Positions 51,356-63,826 of a stretch of 64,000 nucleotides of DNA are shown here, one piece after another. Below the pieces are notes generated by a model, which was not told where the DNA came from, did not search any database, and saw only the letters and a program-made list of their open reading frames with translations. The stretch is taken from the NCBI RefSeq assembly GCF_000400465.1, contig NW_008806275.1, forward strand, positions 496,001-560,000, written 5' to 3'. This stretch comes from Wallemia ichthyophaga EXF-994. Its lineage: Eukaryota; Basidiomycota; Wallemiomycetes; Wallemiales; Wallemiaceae. The translations under genes were made by a program, and so were the position numbers. The stretch's first letter is position 1. Each line of letters starts with the position of its first letter.

Positions 51356-52027
51356 ATGACGACACACTCGATAACAAACACGCTTATCGAAAACAATAAG
51401 TCTGCATATCTCAATGCAACACAGCATCCTTTCTTAAAGCAGCTGGGTAGTGCACAGATCAATCCAGCGGCGCTGGAGAAATTCTTAAATCAGGACAGAA
51501 TATTTGCGCTAGGATATTGCAAGTGGCTGAGTGCAATTGGAGGCAGAATACCCATCCTAGAGAGGTCAGACAGTGCAGAAATGGTAGACAGCGAAGACGT
51601 CAAACTCCTCAATCTCATCAGTTTCGCCGTATCTAACGGATTAAGGGAAGTTGACATGTTCCCAAACACCCTCACATCCCTCAATCTGCAGTTTACGGAA
51701 GTTGAAGCCAGCGAGACTTGCTACGCGTACATCCGCTATCTCTACAGCCTGCGCGACAACGATGAGGCATTGGTCGCGCTCTGGGCTTTGGAGAAGATTT
51801 ATTTGGATGGCTGGAGCTATGCCAAGTCCAAAGACGCAGCAACATCCTCACCCTCACCTTACACTGAGCTGCTGGACAACTGGACATGTCCCTCATTCGT
51901 AAACTTCGTAGACAGCGACCTGAAGTACCAAGTTGAACGCCTCAAAGGGGGCACAGATAAGCTCAACGACATCTTCTCCCAAATCTGCCAACATGAAATC
52001 TCATTCTTCCAACAGTGTCTACAATAA
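51356..52027 (+). CDS. TENA/THI-4-like (heme-oxygenase fold) protein
   Basis: Single exon, 223 aa, all-helical. Segments HPFLKQLGSAQINPAALEKF, NQDRIFALGYCKWLSAIGGRI, AVSNGLREVDMF, SETCYAYIRYLYSL, EALVALWALEKIYLDGWSYAK and the C-terminal FSQICQHEISFFQQCL match the TENA fold (seven helices with bundle contacts). In thiamin metabolism the fold salvages pyrimidine; here the usual catalytic Cys pair is not obvious, so the activity is not assigned. Ends 17 bp from the convergent DCP1 stop. Confidence 0.75.
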   Translation: MTTHSITNTLIENNKSAYLNATQHPFLKQLGSAQINPAALEKFLNQDRIFALGYCKWLSAIGGRIPILERSDSAEMVDSEDVKLLNLISFAVSNGLREVDMFPNTLTSLNLQFTEVEASETCYAYIRYLYSLRDNDEALVALWALEKIYLDGWSYAKSKDAATSSPSPYTELLDNWTCPSFVNFVDSDLKYQVERLKGGTDKLNDIFSQICQHEISFFQQCLQ

Positions 52028-52044
52028 CTCCTTTTTTATGTATT

Positions 52045-54124
52045 CTAGCACGTAATATAACGCTGGTAAAGAATGCTGAGAAATTCATCGTTTTCCTGTA
52101 TTGGTAATTAGTTTTAAGGGTTCAACAGACCGATTGCACACACCAATATAAGTGACGCCAATGCCTGCTTAAATCCCCTTTCGTCTAACTTATGTCCGCT
52201 TGGATGACGTAGCAGGGTGAGTGTCGGTGTCATCACGTCTAATCCCACTTGAGGGCTTATCCTAGCCACTTCTGGTGTGTGTTGCGGAGGTTTTGTATGT
52301 GGTGAGGGTTGTGCGTATAGGTGCTGGATGTGCTGTGGTGGTTGTACTTGTGGTTGCTGGGGTGCCTGCGACACTTGCGGCATTTGAGGTGATGGTGGAA
52401 GTTGTTGCATTTGTTGTAATTGTGGCACTTGTGGTACTTGCGCCTGCCCCACTTTGCCTATGTTCCCAGCCTCTCCGCTACCTTGTGACTCTATAACTGA
52501 AGGACCTAAAGCGACGTCAGAAAAAGATTACGAGTCACTAGCACACTTCAACCCACGTTGAATAATCCCCATGCCACCTATAGCTGAAGGTTTGCGTGTC
52601 TTTGGCACAGTCCTCACCTGCGTCCTAATTCCAGGGTTGAACAGGCCAGGCGAGGGTTTAAGGTCATCATTTTGCTGCTGCTGCATTTCCATCATCTTCT
52701 GCTGACGTTCTCTCTCTGCTCGAGGTGCGGTAGGTGGGGAAATGCCCAATGGGGGGAAATTCCTGTTGAATTGGTGGTTGCGAGGTGCTGTCGTGTCTGC
52801 TTGTGAACTCTGCTGCTTCTGTTTTTCCTCTTTCTCAGTTTCTCTTTCTTTCTCTCCTTTTCTCTCTCTTTCTTTCTCTCTTTCTGCCTCAAATTCACCC
52901 CCTTTCTCCTCGAAAGTGAGCTTTTTGAGACTCTCCAGCTCGTCATTCAGCACGATCGGGTGGCGCGGCTCTGAGGGAGTAGCGGACGGAGTCACGGCGG
53001 AAAAGGGGAGTGGCGTAGGCGGGACGCTTGGTTGTATGTGCGGAGTGTGCATGTGAGCGGGTTGCTGTGGTACGCGAGCATCTATAGGGATAGAAAGCGG
53101 AGGTGTATGAGTGGAGTGAGTAGTGTGAGGTGTATGCGAGGGATGAACAGCGGGTGAGAAGGGCGACAATGGGGGTAATGTCTGCCCATACATGCCCATT
53201 TGAGGGGGTGGTTGGTTGTTTGTGGAGTGTAGAACGTACTGAGGCTGCTGAGAGTGCTGTTGCTGCTGCTGCTGCTGCATGTTCGGCATACTCGACATAT
53301 TCGGCACACTCGGCACACTCGACACTGAGACGCCATTACTGCCGTCGACGGTAGCTGTAGGGGGCAAACCAAGGAAAGAAAGAAGCTGCTGTGTGCCATC
53401 TACCTTTACGTCCTCATATTGCGATGGTGTAGGCTGGGACTGCTGTAGCTTGCCCCACTTGTGGCTGACGGACGGCAGTGTAGATGGAGCAGGTGCAGCG
53501 TTCGCCGCTGACAGGGCGGGGCTGTCGAAGTTGCCAAAAAGATCATCTACTGAAAGTGGTTGGCCTGGTTGCTGCTCGATATTCTCGTGATTTCCCTTGT
53601 CCTGTGCACTAGCTGGGGAATGGCTTATACTGGCAATAGCAGGATCAACGAGTGAATCCTGCTTGGGCTTTGTGGATGACTTCTCTTTCGCAGCTAAACG
53701 CTCAATCTTCTCAATACACTTGGATATACGAGGTCTGTGGGTGGCGTCGAATACCCAAACGCCCCATATAGCATCCTCGTCGGCTGGTCTGAAAATAATG
53801 TAGTCGCCCGTCAGTTGAAGATCATCTGTGCCAGTAAAGAGCGTTATAAAGTTATCTGGCCCAGATCTGTTCAGGATGAATAAGCCATATCTAGGCATGA
53901 CGCTTCTTGTAAATATAAACATGGATCCTTCTACCATCTCCTTCCTCCAACCAACGCCTTCCACGAAGCTGTACAGTACCGCGTACGACGTCCCATCCAG
54001 TATATCTTCCACAGCTTCGTCGTCTGTATAAATATAAATTAAATAGTTCTCCAGGCCTCAAATTTATTAGCCCACGCTGCTTCAGCACTCTTAAATTAAA
54101 TGCCCGCTTTTGGCTAGCGTCCAT
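52045..54124 (-). CDS. DCP1: mRNA decapping enzyme subunit 1 (DCP1)
   Basis: EVH1-fold activator of the decapping enzyme DCP2 in P bodies. Exons (minus) 54124-54076, 54023-52557, 52505-52144, 52095-52045; 642 aa, long for the family because of a disordered Gln/Pro/Ser middle. The EVH1 domain at residues 1-125 reads MDASQKRAFNLRVLKQH, then SYAVLYSFVEGVGWRKE, EGSMFIFTRS and WVFDATHRPRISKCIEKI. The C-terminal trimerisation helix is split by an intron: LDERGFKQALASLILENDEF then LSILYQRYI. That short exon restores a conserved ending which an unspliced frame would replace with VCAIGLLNP. Donors are GTGGGC, GTGGGT and GTGTGT. Confidence 0.92.
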
Positions 54125-54142
54125 CGTTTCTGAGCAAGAGAT

Positions 54143-54436
54143 ATGGGCTTCGGAAATCCATCAACATCCAACAACTTGTTCTCCATAAATCCACCCGCTA
54201 GAGGTTCATTCCCCTTGGATCATGACGGCGACTGCACACAGCCTATGAAGCTCTACCTCAGCTGTCTACGCCACAACAGCAACAACAACGGCGCATGCAG
54301 GCAACTCTCCAAAGCTTATCTCAAATGTAGAATGCACAATGGCCTCATGGACAACGATAACTTTGACAATCTTGGCTTTAGTGGTGTGCACGATGGCAGA
54401 GACAATGGCAATCAAAATTCTGAGAGGTTGGTGTAG
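54143..54436 (+). CDS. COX19: Cytochrome c oxidase assembly protein COX19
   Basis: Intermembrane-space copper-related assembly factor of complex IV, imported by the Mia40 relay. Single exon, 97 aa. The twin CX9C motif is exact: [11 protein letters not shown] and [11 protein letters not shown]. It is preceded by FPLDHDGD and followed by [17 protein letters not shown], family marks. Start at the ATG at 54143, only 18 bp from the DCP1 start on the other strand. Confidence 0.93.
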   Translation: MGFGNPSTSNNLFSINPPARGSFPLDHDGDCTQPMKLYLSCLRHNSNNNGACRQLSKAYLKCRMHNGLMDNDNFDNLGFSGVHDGRDNGNQNSERLV

Positions 54437-54483
54437 AGTGTATATCAAGTATCTCTTCTTGTATTTCATTTGTCATATGTATT

Positions 54484-56400
54484 TCAAACTCCTCTCGTAC
54501 TCCTCTCTAACCACCTAATGGCTCTCTCATCACCCCTCTTCTCCAGCTCCGGCTTCAGCGTCTTTAAACACCTTTCGTGATATTCGTTCAGCCACTCCTT
54601 CTCTCCTTGGCTAAGTAATTCGACTTCTATCAGGTTTGTGCCGATTGGACACAGTGTGAGTGTCTCAAAACCCGCAAACTGCGTCTCATCTGTGCTATTT
54701 GGTGCTTTGTAAGGAACGATGGCCAGTATTGCTTCGGTGCGTATTCCAAACGTGCCAGCCTCATAATACCCTGGCTCATTCGAAACCAGATATCCCTGTT
54801 TCAACGTCGTGTCGTTGAATCTAGGAGAGATGGAGTGTGGTCCTTCATGCGCCCCTAGATGGCTGCCGATCCCATGTCCAGTCCCGTGCATATACTCCAG
54901 CCCTTCTCTCCACAGCGGCATTCTAGCAATTGCGTCAATGAAAGCTCCCGGTACTTTATCGTTGGGAATAACCGCGCTAGCTAGGGCGATATGGCCCTGA
55001 AGCACTCTAGTAAAAGCCCTCTTCAGCTTCTCACCTGGGTTAGTCCTCCCGAAGAAGTAAGTGCGCGTCACATCAGTTGTGCCATCGAGGAACTGTGCAC
55101 CGGAATCGCACAAATAGACTTTCTCAACGTCAATCACAGCTGAATCCGTCTCACTGGGACTGTAGTGTATCACCGCACCGTTGGCCCCTGTTGCTGAGAT
55201 AGTGTTGAACGAGAGACCTCTGAATAAGTCGAGGGAGCTTCTATACTGTTCCAAAACGAGTGCAGCGTCGTGTTCCTTAACAGTATGTCCATCGTGCAGG
55301 CCCTCTTCCAGCCAGGCAAAGTACTGCGTGAGAGCGACGCCATCGCGTGCATGTGCTGCCCGCGCACCCTGCAATTCTACTTGGTTCTTCACCGCCTTAG
55401 CCTCACCTACAGGAGAGCGAGCGACGCGAACATGTTCCTCGCGAACCGCCCTGACTACCTCCCAATTAGCCTTGTCTGAGACGAGTACCTTTCTCTGCGC
55501 ATCCTCCGCATCGCAGCTGAGCGGGGGGAGAGAGGGGTAGAAGTCCGCATACGGCTTTAATTCTACAGCCGCACTGCGCATCTGGTCGATAGCCTCCTGC
55601 GTCATTCGTCCACTGTCTACATACAATGTGCACGCATTCGCGGTGACAATGGCGTACGAGAAGAAGAGCGGGTTGTAGACAATATCTGAGCCGCGGAGGT
55701 TGAGCAGCCACGCTGTCTCATCGAGCGTAGTAACGATAAATGCATGTGCATTTTCTTTGTTCAGATAGCCTCGCAAGTCGTTCAGCTTGTCGGACACGCT
55801 GCGACCTGCGTACGTTAGTGGCTGCACGTATACCTCGCTATTGGGATATCCAGGCAGTTCTGCTATCTCGTCAATTGGGTTGCTGCCCACTGCCACCAAA
55901 TCGAAACCAGGTTTTGCTTTTAGTTTGTCTTGGATTTTGCAGACTTGGGAAAAAGCAACGAGCTTAGGATCGACGCCAATGCGGAATGGTGGTGTGTAGT
56001 GCTGCATAAGGTAGTCATACCACGCAGGGACACCGGGAACGCCCGCTTTGAGGAGCTTGTAGGTGGAGCTGTCGAGTTGCTGGGTGGCTTGGAGATGATA
56101 CCTACCATCTGTGGTGAGAAGCGCCTCTTTCTCAGTAATAAGAGCATCTCCCGCAGATCCAGAGAAGTTTGAGATCCATCTGCGATTGAGCTGGTCAATA
56201 TGGCTTATACGGGGCACACAACCCACTCTCTACGCTTATCTGCGTCAGCGATATATTCACTACTATGGGCATCCTCTGAGGGAACAAAGAAGGCATGGAT
56301 GTTCTGTTGGGTGAGGTTGCGTCTGAGCTGCTGTACTCGATTTCTGCTACAACGTCATGTGAGCTGGGAGGTGATACGGATAACCGATTACCGACATCAT
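54484..56400 (-). CDS. Xaa-Pro aminopeptidase P (cytosolic)
   Basis: Dimanganese M24B peptidase that releases the N-terminal residue before proline. Exons (minus) 56400-56396, 56346-56227, 56179-54484; 606 aa. Metal ligands in the C-terminal pita-bread domain are the two Asp in LCDSGAQFLDGTTDVTRTY, His in HGTGHGIGSHLGAHEGP, and the Glu residues in SNEPGYYEAG and GIRTEAI. The N-terminal creatinase-like domains begin QLRRNLTQQNIHAFFVPSED and continue HSSEYIADADKRREWISNFSGSAGDA. The core from 56346 is firm. The first exon of 5 nt (ATGAT, donor GTCGGT) is my best reading but uncertain: an alternative donor (GTATCA) would give an 8-residue longer start. Confidence 0.86.
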
Positions 56401-56715
56401 GATGATGGTTGTTGTTAAAGAGGTGAAATGGAGATTAGATGGAGATAAAGCGGAGATAAATTAAATGAATATCACTACTCATCCACCTCCGCCAATTAGA
56501 TTCCGAGTATATCACGAGTAGAGATGGTGGTGTTCTCAAGATGGTCTATGGACACTTATGGCCACAATATACTGACTACGCTTATCGCAATATACACAGA
56601 CCCACACTCACCAATTTTACATCATCTAAAATAAAATCTTCTCGAGATAAGAAAGCATAAGCTTTTCACAACCGTCACGTTTTGTAATCAAATCAAATCG
56701 CGAAAGGCGCAGGAA
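56401..56715. promoter_or_regulatory. Divergent promoter between aminopeptidase P and GATA factor, with GATAA sites
   Basis: No ORF. GATAA words occur on the plus strand at 56444-56448, 56455-56459 and 56645-56649, and TTATC at 56582-56586 for the minus strand. Four in 315 bp is more than expected by chance for a five-mer, so possible binding sites for the GATA factor encoded downstream (autoregulation, inference). Confidence 0.4.
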
Positions 56716-58649
56716 ATGTCAGAAATAGCTGCAGCTACGAGTATATCACCTGAAGATCGTCCAGAGCGTCCAGTGAGTTGAATCGTTTTTTTTTATCTCT
56801 CAATCGGCTCACCAGCGCAAGTTACAGACGCAGACTCCACCGCCTGGGCTATCTGCTCAGCCTTTCTGTAGCCATTGCCGGGCAACTCAAACGCCTCTAT
56901 GGAGAAGAAATCCTGATGATTCTGCCTCTGTCTTGTGCAACGCTTGCGGTCTCTTCCTCAAGCTCAAAGGTATGCCCCGTCCCCTTAGCCTCAAGACGGA
57001 TGTCCCTCGCACACGGAAGCGCCAGAAGGCCTGCGAAAAGGAGCATAACGCTGAGGGCTCCACCTTTAAGTACAAGAAGAAACAGCCCAAATTGGAATCC
57101 AGCGCTGATCCAGATAACGATGATAACGATCGTGATGGCGATGCTGATAGTGATCGTCTGGATACAAAAATAAATTTGGATGGCTCTGTGGGTGTCTGCC
57201 ATCTAACCTCATTCCTGTCCCCTCTAATCACTCGCAAAGCCAAACGAAAACAGCTCGCTTAAACGCCCGGACTCCCCTAAGCGACAAGCCATGCCTAAGG
57301 ACTACGACTATACGGCACCGTACATGATCAAGCGGCCTCGGAAATCAAAGTACGATATCACTGAGATGGCTCCACCCAAATCTATACTTGAGACTCTTGG
57401 GATCGAACCCATTCCAGGCGGACAGGGGAAGCTCGACTCGCAGTCTATCAGTAAACTTGTTGGTGGGATTGCCCCGCTTAATAACTCTCAACTACAAAAC
57501 GCGCATGCACAGGTGCAGCAAAATGAGCAATTGGGACAACTGGGGCAACAGGAGCAGTATGAGCACAATGAAGACCATGACCCCGATCAGTATGATGAAG
57601 CGCGCCACTTGCACAACTCCAGTACAAGTCAGCATGATGAACCCCAAGACAGCCACCGTCTTACCTCACACCCGCTAACCATAGACGATGTTAGTGGTAG
57701 TGGCAGTCACAAATCATTGGCACCATTTGTTAACCACTACTCATCGATAAATCCGGCATCATCATTAGCAACACAAGCGGCACAAGTACCATATCAAAGT
57801 GAAGTAAGTGAGCAGGTCACATCCAGACCAATGCTACAGTCGCACACATCTTCACCTATTATACCATATCAAGCACACACCCATTCACGCCCAATGAGTC
57901 AGAGTCTATCAGCAATACTTAACAGTCATCACAAGTCAGCGTCAGCGTCAAACAATTCGTACGAGCCTGTAGATCAACTGAGGCTGTTGAAAGCCCAAGT
58001 GCAGGAGTTAGAGAGGGCATATGAGGGAGCTCTCGACAAGCTAGACAGGTGTGATAAGTGTGAGAATGATCACAACCACGATGACGTCAAAGACACATCC
58101 ACAGAGTCATCTTCGGAAGGTATCCAGTGTGATGACAGCAGCACGCATAACACCGCCGAAGAAGCACCGAGGAGGAGTGAGAGGAGCGAGAGGCGTAACA
58201 AAAGCAAGAGTAAGAGCATGAACAATAACCTCAGCTGTGAAGACAGCGAACAGTATGAGAATATTCGATTCAAACGCACTGAGAAGCGAATCAAGCGTCT
58301 GTGCGCGTCGGATAGGACAGGACTGCGGATGTGTACATGGCATGATGCCCATCACTCCCCACCACTGTATCCACCACGAGGAGCTCCACCCGGTATAATG
58401 TCGTGTGGGTGCACATTTGACCAGACGCTGTTCGAAGAAACGCTTTCGAGGCATGGCGTGGGTAGTATACAGCCCGGTGACGTGACTAGGCTAGACGTAA
58501 AAATGCGCGATAATCTACTTGGTCTCCTTGAGTGGCAGTATGGCTACGTCGACGGCGATCTCGATAAAGATCCGTCTACGGGTGCTTTAACGGATCTGGA
58601 GGAATTGGGGCTGTCTTCTGAGCGCGATACGCCGCTGAGGATGCAATGA
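56716..58649 (+). CDS. GATA-type zinc finger transcription factor
   Basis: Exons 56716-56772, 56816-57187, 57240-58649; 612 aa. The GATA finger at about residues 35-85 reads [14 protein letters not shown], then [13 protein letters not shown], and the basic tail RPLSLKTDV, with a 19-residue loop between the Cys pairs. It is followed by an acidic Asp run and a basic segment. The second intron (GTGGGT to AAAG) is needed because the frame otherwise stops just before RPDSPKRQ; the acceptor is AAG. A coiled coil near residues 375-400 ([19 protein letters not shown]) and a distinct Cys/His-rich C-terminal block ([26 protein letters not shown]) follow. Fungal GATA factors act in nitrogen, light or iron responses; which applies is not clear here. 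Confidence 0.85.
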
Positions 58650-58863
58650 ATTGTTCTGTACTCTGTACTGCGTGCAAGCTAATTTAATTTATATTATGTA
58701 CAAGTAAAGTAATTTATATGCGTATGCGTATACTTGCGCGTACAAATAAAACTTTGACTGCAGGGAAGAGGGCGGAGAGGAAGGCGAAGATGGAGAAATA
58801 TAAGAATATACAGTAAAGACCATTTAAAGATATTGTACCACTCACTACAGATATATACTTTAA

Positions 58864-60174
<1,311 letters not shown>

Positions 60175-60270
60175 TTTGTTCACTGTTTCACTCAGCAAAG
60201 AGGTATACCCATTGAAAACATTCAAGTAATACGAATAACATAAATAATACAAATGATATATGATAGACTA

Positions 60271-61062
60271 TTAATCCCAAAGATTCTCCGTTTCGGCTGC
60301 AATCGGTGGTGCTTGATAGGGTGACTCTGGCGGTGTTTGTTGGTAGCTGTTTTGTGTGTGTAGCTCTTCTTGCTCCTCCTCCTGCTCCTCTGATTGTACA
60401 CTCTCTTCTGCTGGTTGTTGTGGTTCTGAGTGGGATGACCTATCATCACTCTGCCTAGGCTGTAACTTTGAGTACTCAATCTTGTCCACCTTGATCTGTG
60501 TGGATGTCAGCAGAGTCAAGCTAAACACTCCCCACCCACTTGATCGTTATCCAGTTTGTACACAAATGTCGTCATTTGCGCTGGCTGTATGTCGAGCAGG
60601 ATGAAGGATGGTGTGGCGTCTAGCTCTTCTAGGGAAGAGTAAGTGCCTGTCATGGAACCAGGTGAGCAGTAGAATACAGAATCGCGCTCGAAAGCATCAA
60701 AGCTTGGGTTGCAACGTTAGAAAGAGCTTTGTAGAGAATGTAATCGCACATGCGCACCTCTTTGGTCCGGAAATGAGCAATATGTCTACGTTTAGCTTAC
60801 GTGCGCTGATTGCGTAACTTTGCGTGTCGGTATCGCAAACCAGCCCAACTTTAAACTTATCGAGCATAATTGCAGATCCAGATGCGCCAATTATAACTTT
60901 ATCACACAGCGTTCTCATGTAGTCCAGCGTTGCCTTGTCATTCACATCTCCAAGCAATATAGCCCCATCGAGCTTGTTGGGCTGGAGTAATTTCTTGAAT
61001 TGTATTGGTATATCTGTAGATAACGTTGGTATATTTATCTCATTCGCTACTAATATCAGCAT
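60271..61062 (-). CDS. VPS29: Divergent retromer subunit VPS29 homologue
   Basis: Exons (minus) 61062-60758, 60702-60540, 60495-60271; 230 aa, against about 180-200 usual. Retromer VPS29 is a calcineurin-like phosphoesterase fold that binds VPS35 in endosome-to-Golgi recycling. Matching blocks are PIQFKKLLQPNKLDGAILL, DKATLDYMRTLC, SARKLNVDILLISG and YCSPGSMTGTY. The usual metal-site residues are gone: GDxHIP is ANEINIP, RGDFDE is IGASGSAI and the GHGHQ is CDTDTQS. A C-terminal Gln/Glu/Pro tail of about 60 residues follows. The first intron ends in AAG (acceptor supported by SFDAFERDSVF). Identity is good, function inferred. Confidence 0.82.
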
Positions 61063-61550
61063 CTGCGCGGTGGTAGTTGGTAAGTGAGATGAGGAGATAT
61101 TTTCATAAAATCATATATTCCCCTTCATAATACATCTCACTAACTCCCATGCCACCCCACTCCACCTCCTCTTTCACACCTCCAGCCTATCGAATTAAAC
61201 AGCTCATCTACAAATCTGCTATTTATTTACATCAACGGAATCCCACGGCTCTCAGAAATATATTGGTCTATTTTATATTTTCACATCTCCCCTAATCGCC
61301 TCCCCACGAAATTAGCGCATCCAATCCAATTCCCGCGCTTCTCACTTTTCCCGCCTCTCGCCCCGCCCCATCTCTATGTCAGAGAAAAATGAATCATCGA
61401 CAGCTACACTGGAAATCTCAAATATGTAAATGAAGAGTATGAAAATATTTTCCAGGAACCCACATTTTAAGTTTTTTTAATTAAAATTCCCATTCTCGTC
61501 CTCTCCTAACTTTTTCATCTACTTTTATCACATCAACCAAATCAAGCAAA
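61063..61550. other. Divergent promoter between VPS29 and CTR transporter
   Basis: About 490 bp with CT-rich tracts (CCACCCCACTCCACCTCCTC near 61150 and others) and an AT-rich block before the transporter start at 61470-61500. No ORF or RNA gene recognised. No perfect metal-response element was recognised. Confidence 0.4.
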
Positions 61551-62268
61551 ATGGACATGGGCAGCTCAGGTATGGAAGGAGGAATGAACATGGGTGACAT
61601 GGGCGGATGTACTACCTCGATGCTTTGGAACTGGGTGAGTTTCACCCCTACATCTGACACCTTTCTCACAAGCGACAGAATATAAAGGACACCTGTCCAG
61701 TTTCTAAGCAGTGGCACATTACAAACGATGGTGAGCCGTCATTATGATCCCACCACCCTTGCTAAACAACAACCCCCTAGGCGCATTTGCTGGTACAGTT
61801 ATCGGTGTTTTCTTCATCGTCGTTGCGATAGAAGCGCTGAGGAGATTCGGAAGAGAGTACGATAGGAAGCTCGTCAACGACTACCGCAAATCGCAAGCAT
61901 CGGCTGGTAACACCAGCATGGCACCAGACGTCGACGCAAAAGGCGACGTAGGACCCGCGCCTGTATTGGTAGGAACGGGTCAACTCAGGCCGTTCAGACC
62001 AACTTTATCTCAACAGTTCATCAGAGCACTCGTGTATTTTGTCCAGTACTCGGCTACTTACATGTGAGTAACGTGTTTGACACTTCCGTATTTAGCAACT
62101 CGAATTGACGCGTCGTATCACAGCGTTATGCTTATAGCGATGACTTTCAACGGTTACCTGCTTTTTGCCATCTTCTTCGGAGGTGGATTTGGATATCTCG
62201 TCAGCAGCTGGGATACTGTCGGATTGGTGGAGGACACTGAGAAAAGCTCTTCGGGATGTTGCTGCTGA
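61551..62268 (+). CDS. High-affinity copper transporter (CTR family)
   Basis: Trimeric Cu(I) uptake channel, plasma or vacuolar membrane. Exons 61551-61634, 61679-61730, 61778-62063, 62124-62268; 188 aa. The N terminus is Met/Gly-rich (MDMGSSGMEGGMNMGDMGG), the extracellular copper trap. Three membrane helices follow: FAGTVIGVFFIVVAIEAL, a second with the signature MxxxM in VMLIAMTFNGYLLF, and a third with GGGFGY giving GxxxG. The C terminus ends GCCC, a cytosolic copper-binding motif. Three introns of 44-60 nt; the last splits the Ile codon in front of VMLIAM. Confidence 0.92.
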
Positions 62269-62500
62269 GAGACGGTTGAAATATGCATCATCTCATCACA
62301 GGCTCAAAGGCTCACACTCTCAATTTCTTAATTGCTATTACCCTTTCAATTCTCATTCTGGACACCCTGTAGACACTTTATCTGTATAAATAAAGCACAC
62401 AACACTACTCAATTTCTACTCTATGGAGGACTAACATACATATTTCACTTGTCTATTGAAGAATATAAAACAGCTGTATTCTCCCTCACAAATTCACGTC

Positions 62501-63707
62501 ATGCCAAAAAGCTTATTTGGCAGCCAGAGCGCTGTAAGGAATTGCTAGACGTGTGGTGCCATTCTAATTTCTTTCTCATTAGGACCAAGCTGCCGCTGGA
62601 TTCGGTGCAGGCATCATGGCAACCTTTACCATGCAGCCGTTCGACATCATTAAAGTGAGGTTCCAAGTAGCCAGCACGTCCGAGAACGCGGGATACGGAC
62701 GAGCAATCTGGACTGCTCTCAGAAATGTTGTGAAGAAGGAAGGCCCTACTGGTTTATGGAGGGGAATCGTACCAAACATCATCGGCAACTCCAGCGGATG
62801 GGCTACGTATTTCTACTTGTGAGGATGACGGGGCGCGCACGCTATTTGGCCATCAAAGCTAACGCGCCTTCAAGCTACACGATGTTCAAGGGTGCTGCAC
62901 AAACACGGCAACACAACACAGCTCTTTCACCTTCTCAGTATCTTCTATGTGCATCTACAGCAGGTAAGAGAGCGGCGAGATTGATTGCGCTGTGCTAACT
63001 CGTTCACTCAGGCTCGATCAGCGCTATGATTACTAACCCTTTCTACGTTATCAAAACGCGGATGTACACGTCGTCATACAATAACAGTAGCGCATACAGA
63101 GGACTGTTGGATGGATTCAACAAGGTGGTCTCTTCAGAGGGTGTCTGTGGATTGTGGAAAGGCACTCTCCTCGCGCTGGGTACAGTCGCAAACAGTGCTC
63201 TGCAATTCACCATATATGAGGAAATGAAGAAATCTCGGTTCGCTGCGAGGGATACGCAGCCTGGCGTAAATGACAGACTGGTGAGTTGAGTTGGATAATG
63301 GTCGTTGGCGCTCTCAGCTCATTGAAAATAGCCCAACTGGGAATACACAGCTTTGAGTGGATCGTCGAAGCTTATTGCTTTGGCTGCGACCTACCCGTAC
63401 CAAGTAATAAGATCGAGGCTTCAGGTGGGCTGTACTCCTTTTCTGTGCAAGACAACACATCGAACATAACCAAGTATTCTACAGAGTTTGAGAACATAAG
63501 ACATTGCGTGAAGCAGTCTTACAGGCGTGAAGGGATCAGAGCGTTCTATAGGGGATTGGGTATCAATGCTATCAGAATCCTGCCAGGAACTTGCGTCACT
63601 TTTGTAACGTGAGTTGGGAGTAACGGGGAATGAACCAGCTGACATAATTTAGATACGAAAACTTAATATGGATAATCAAGGAAGCCTCGCGTGATAAGCA
63701 GGATTGA
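62501..63707 (+). CDS. FLX1: Mitochondrial carrier, FAD/folate type (FLX1/SLC25A32-like)
   Basis: Inner-membrane carrier of the SLC25 family. Exons 62501-62533, 62583-62818, 62875-62963, 63012-63280, 63332-63424, 63475-63608, 63653-63707; 302 aa, usual size. The three signature motifs are PFDIIKVRFQV, PFYVIKTRMYT and PYQVIRSRLQ, each followed by a GLWRG/LWKG/FYRGLG segment. The middle motif with an aromatic in place of acidic residue and the PYQVIR form are typical of FLX1/SLC25A32. Six introns of 44-56 nt; two end in AAG (62874 and 63474), and all are fixed by continuation of carrier motifs. The substrate (FAD, folate or NAD-like) is not decided by sequence. Confidence 0.88.
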
Positions 63708-63826
63708 TCTGCAAGCCGGCAGACATACACATAAATTATGCATCCACACACATTCGTTGTAAATTATCATCTGTTTAATACGTTCTACTTTAACAAAATA
63801 CCTTAGTGACTCTTATATCAACGTCC

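Noticed and set aside
52800-52900. Pyrimidine-rich TTTCTCTTTC tract
   Set aside because: It is the antisense of a Lys/Glu/Arg-rich coding segment in DCP1, not a separate element.
57399-57416. GGGATCGAACCC, resembling a tRNA B box
   Set aside because: Lies inside the GATA-factor coding frame with no A box or acceptor stem around it.
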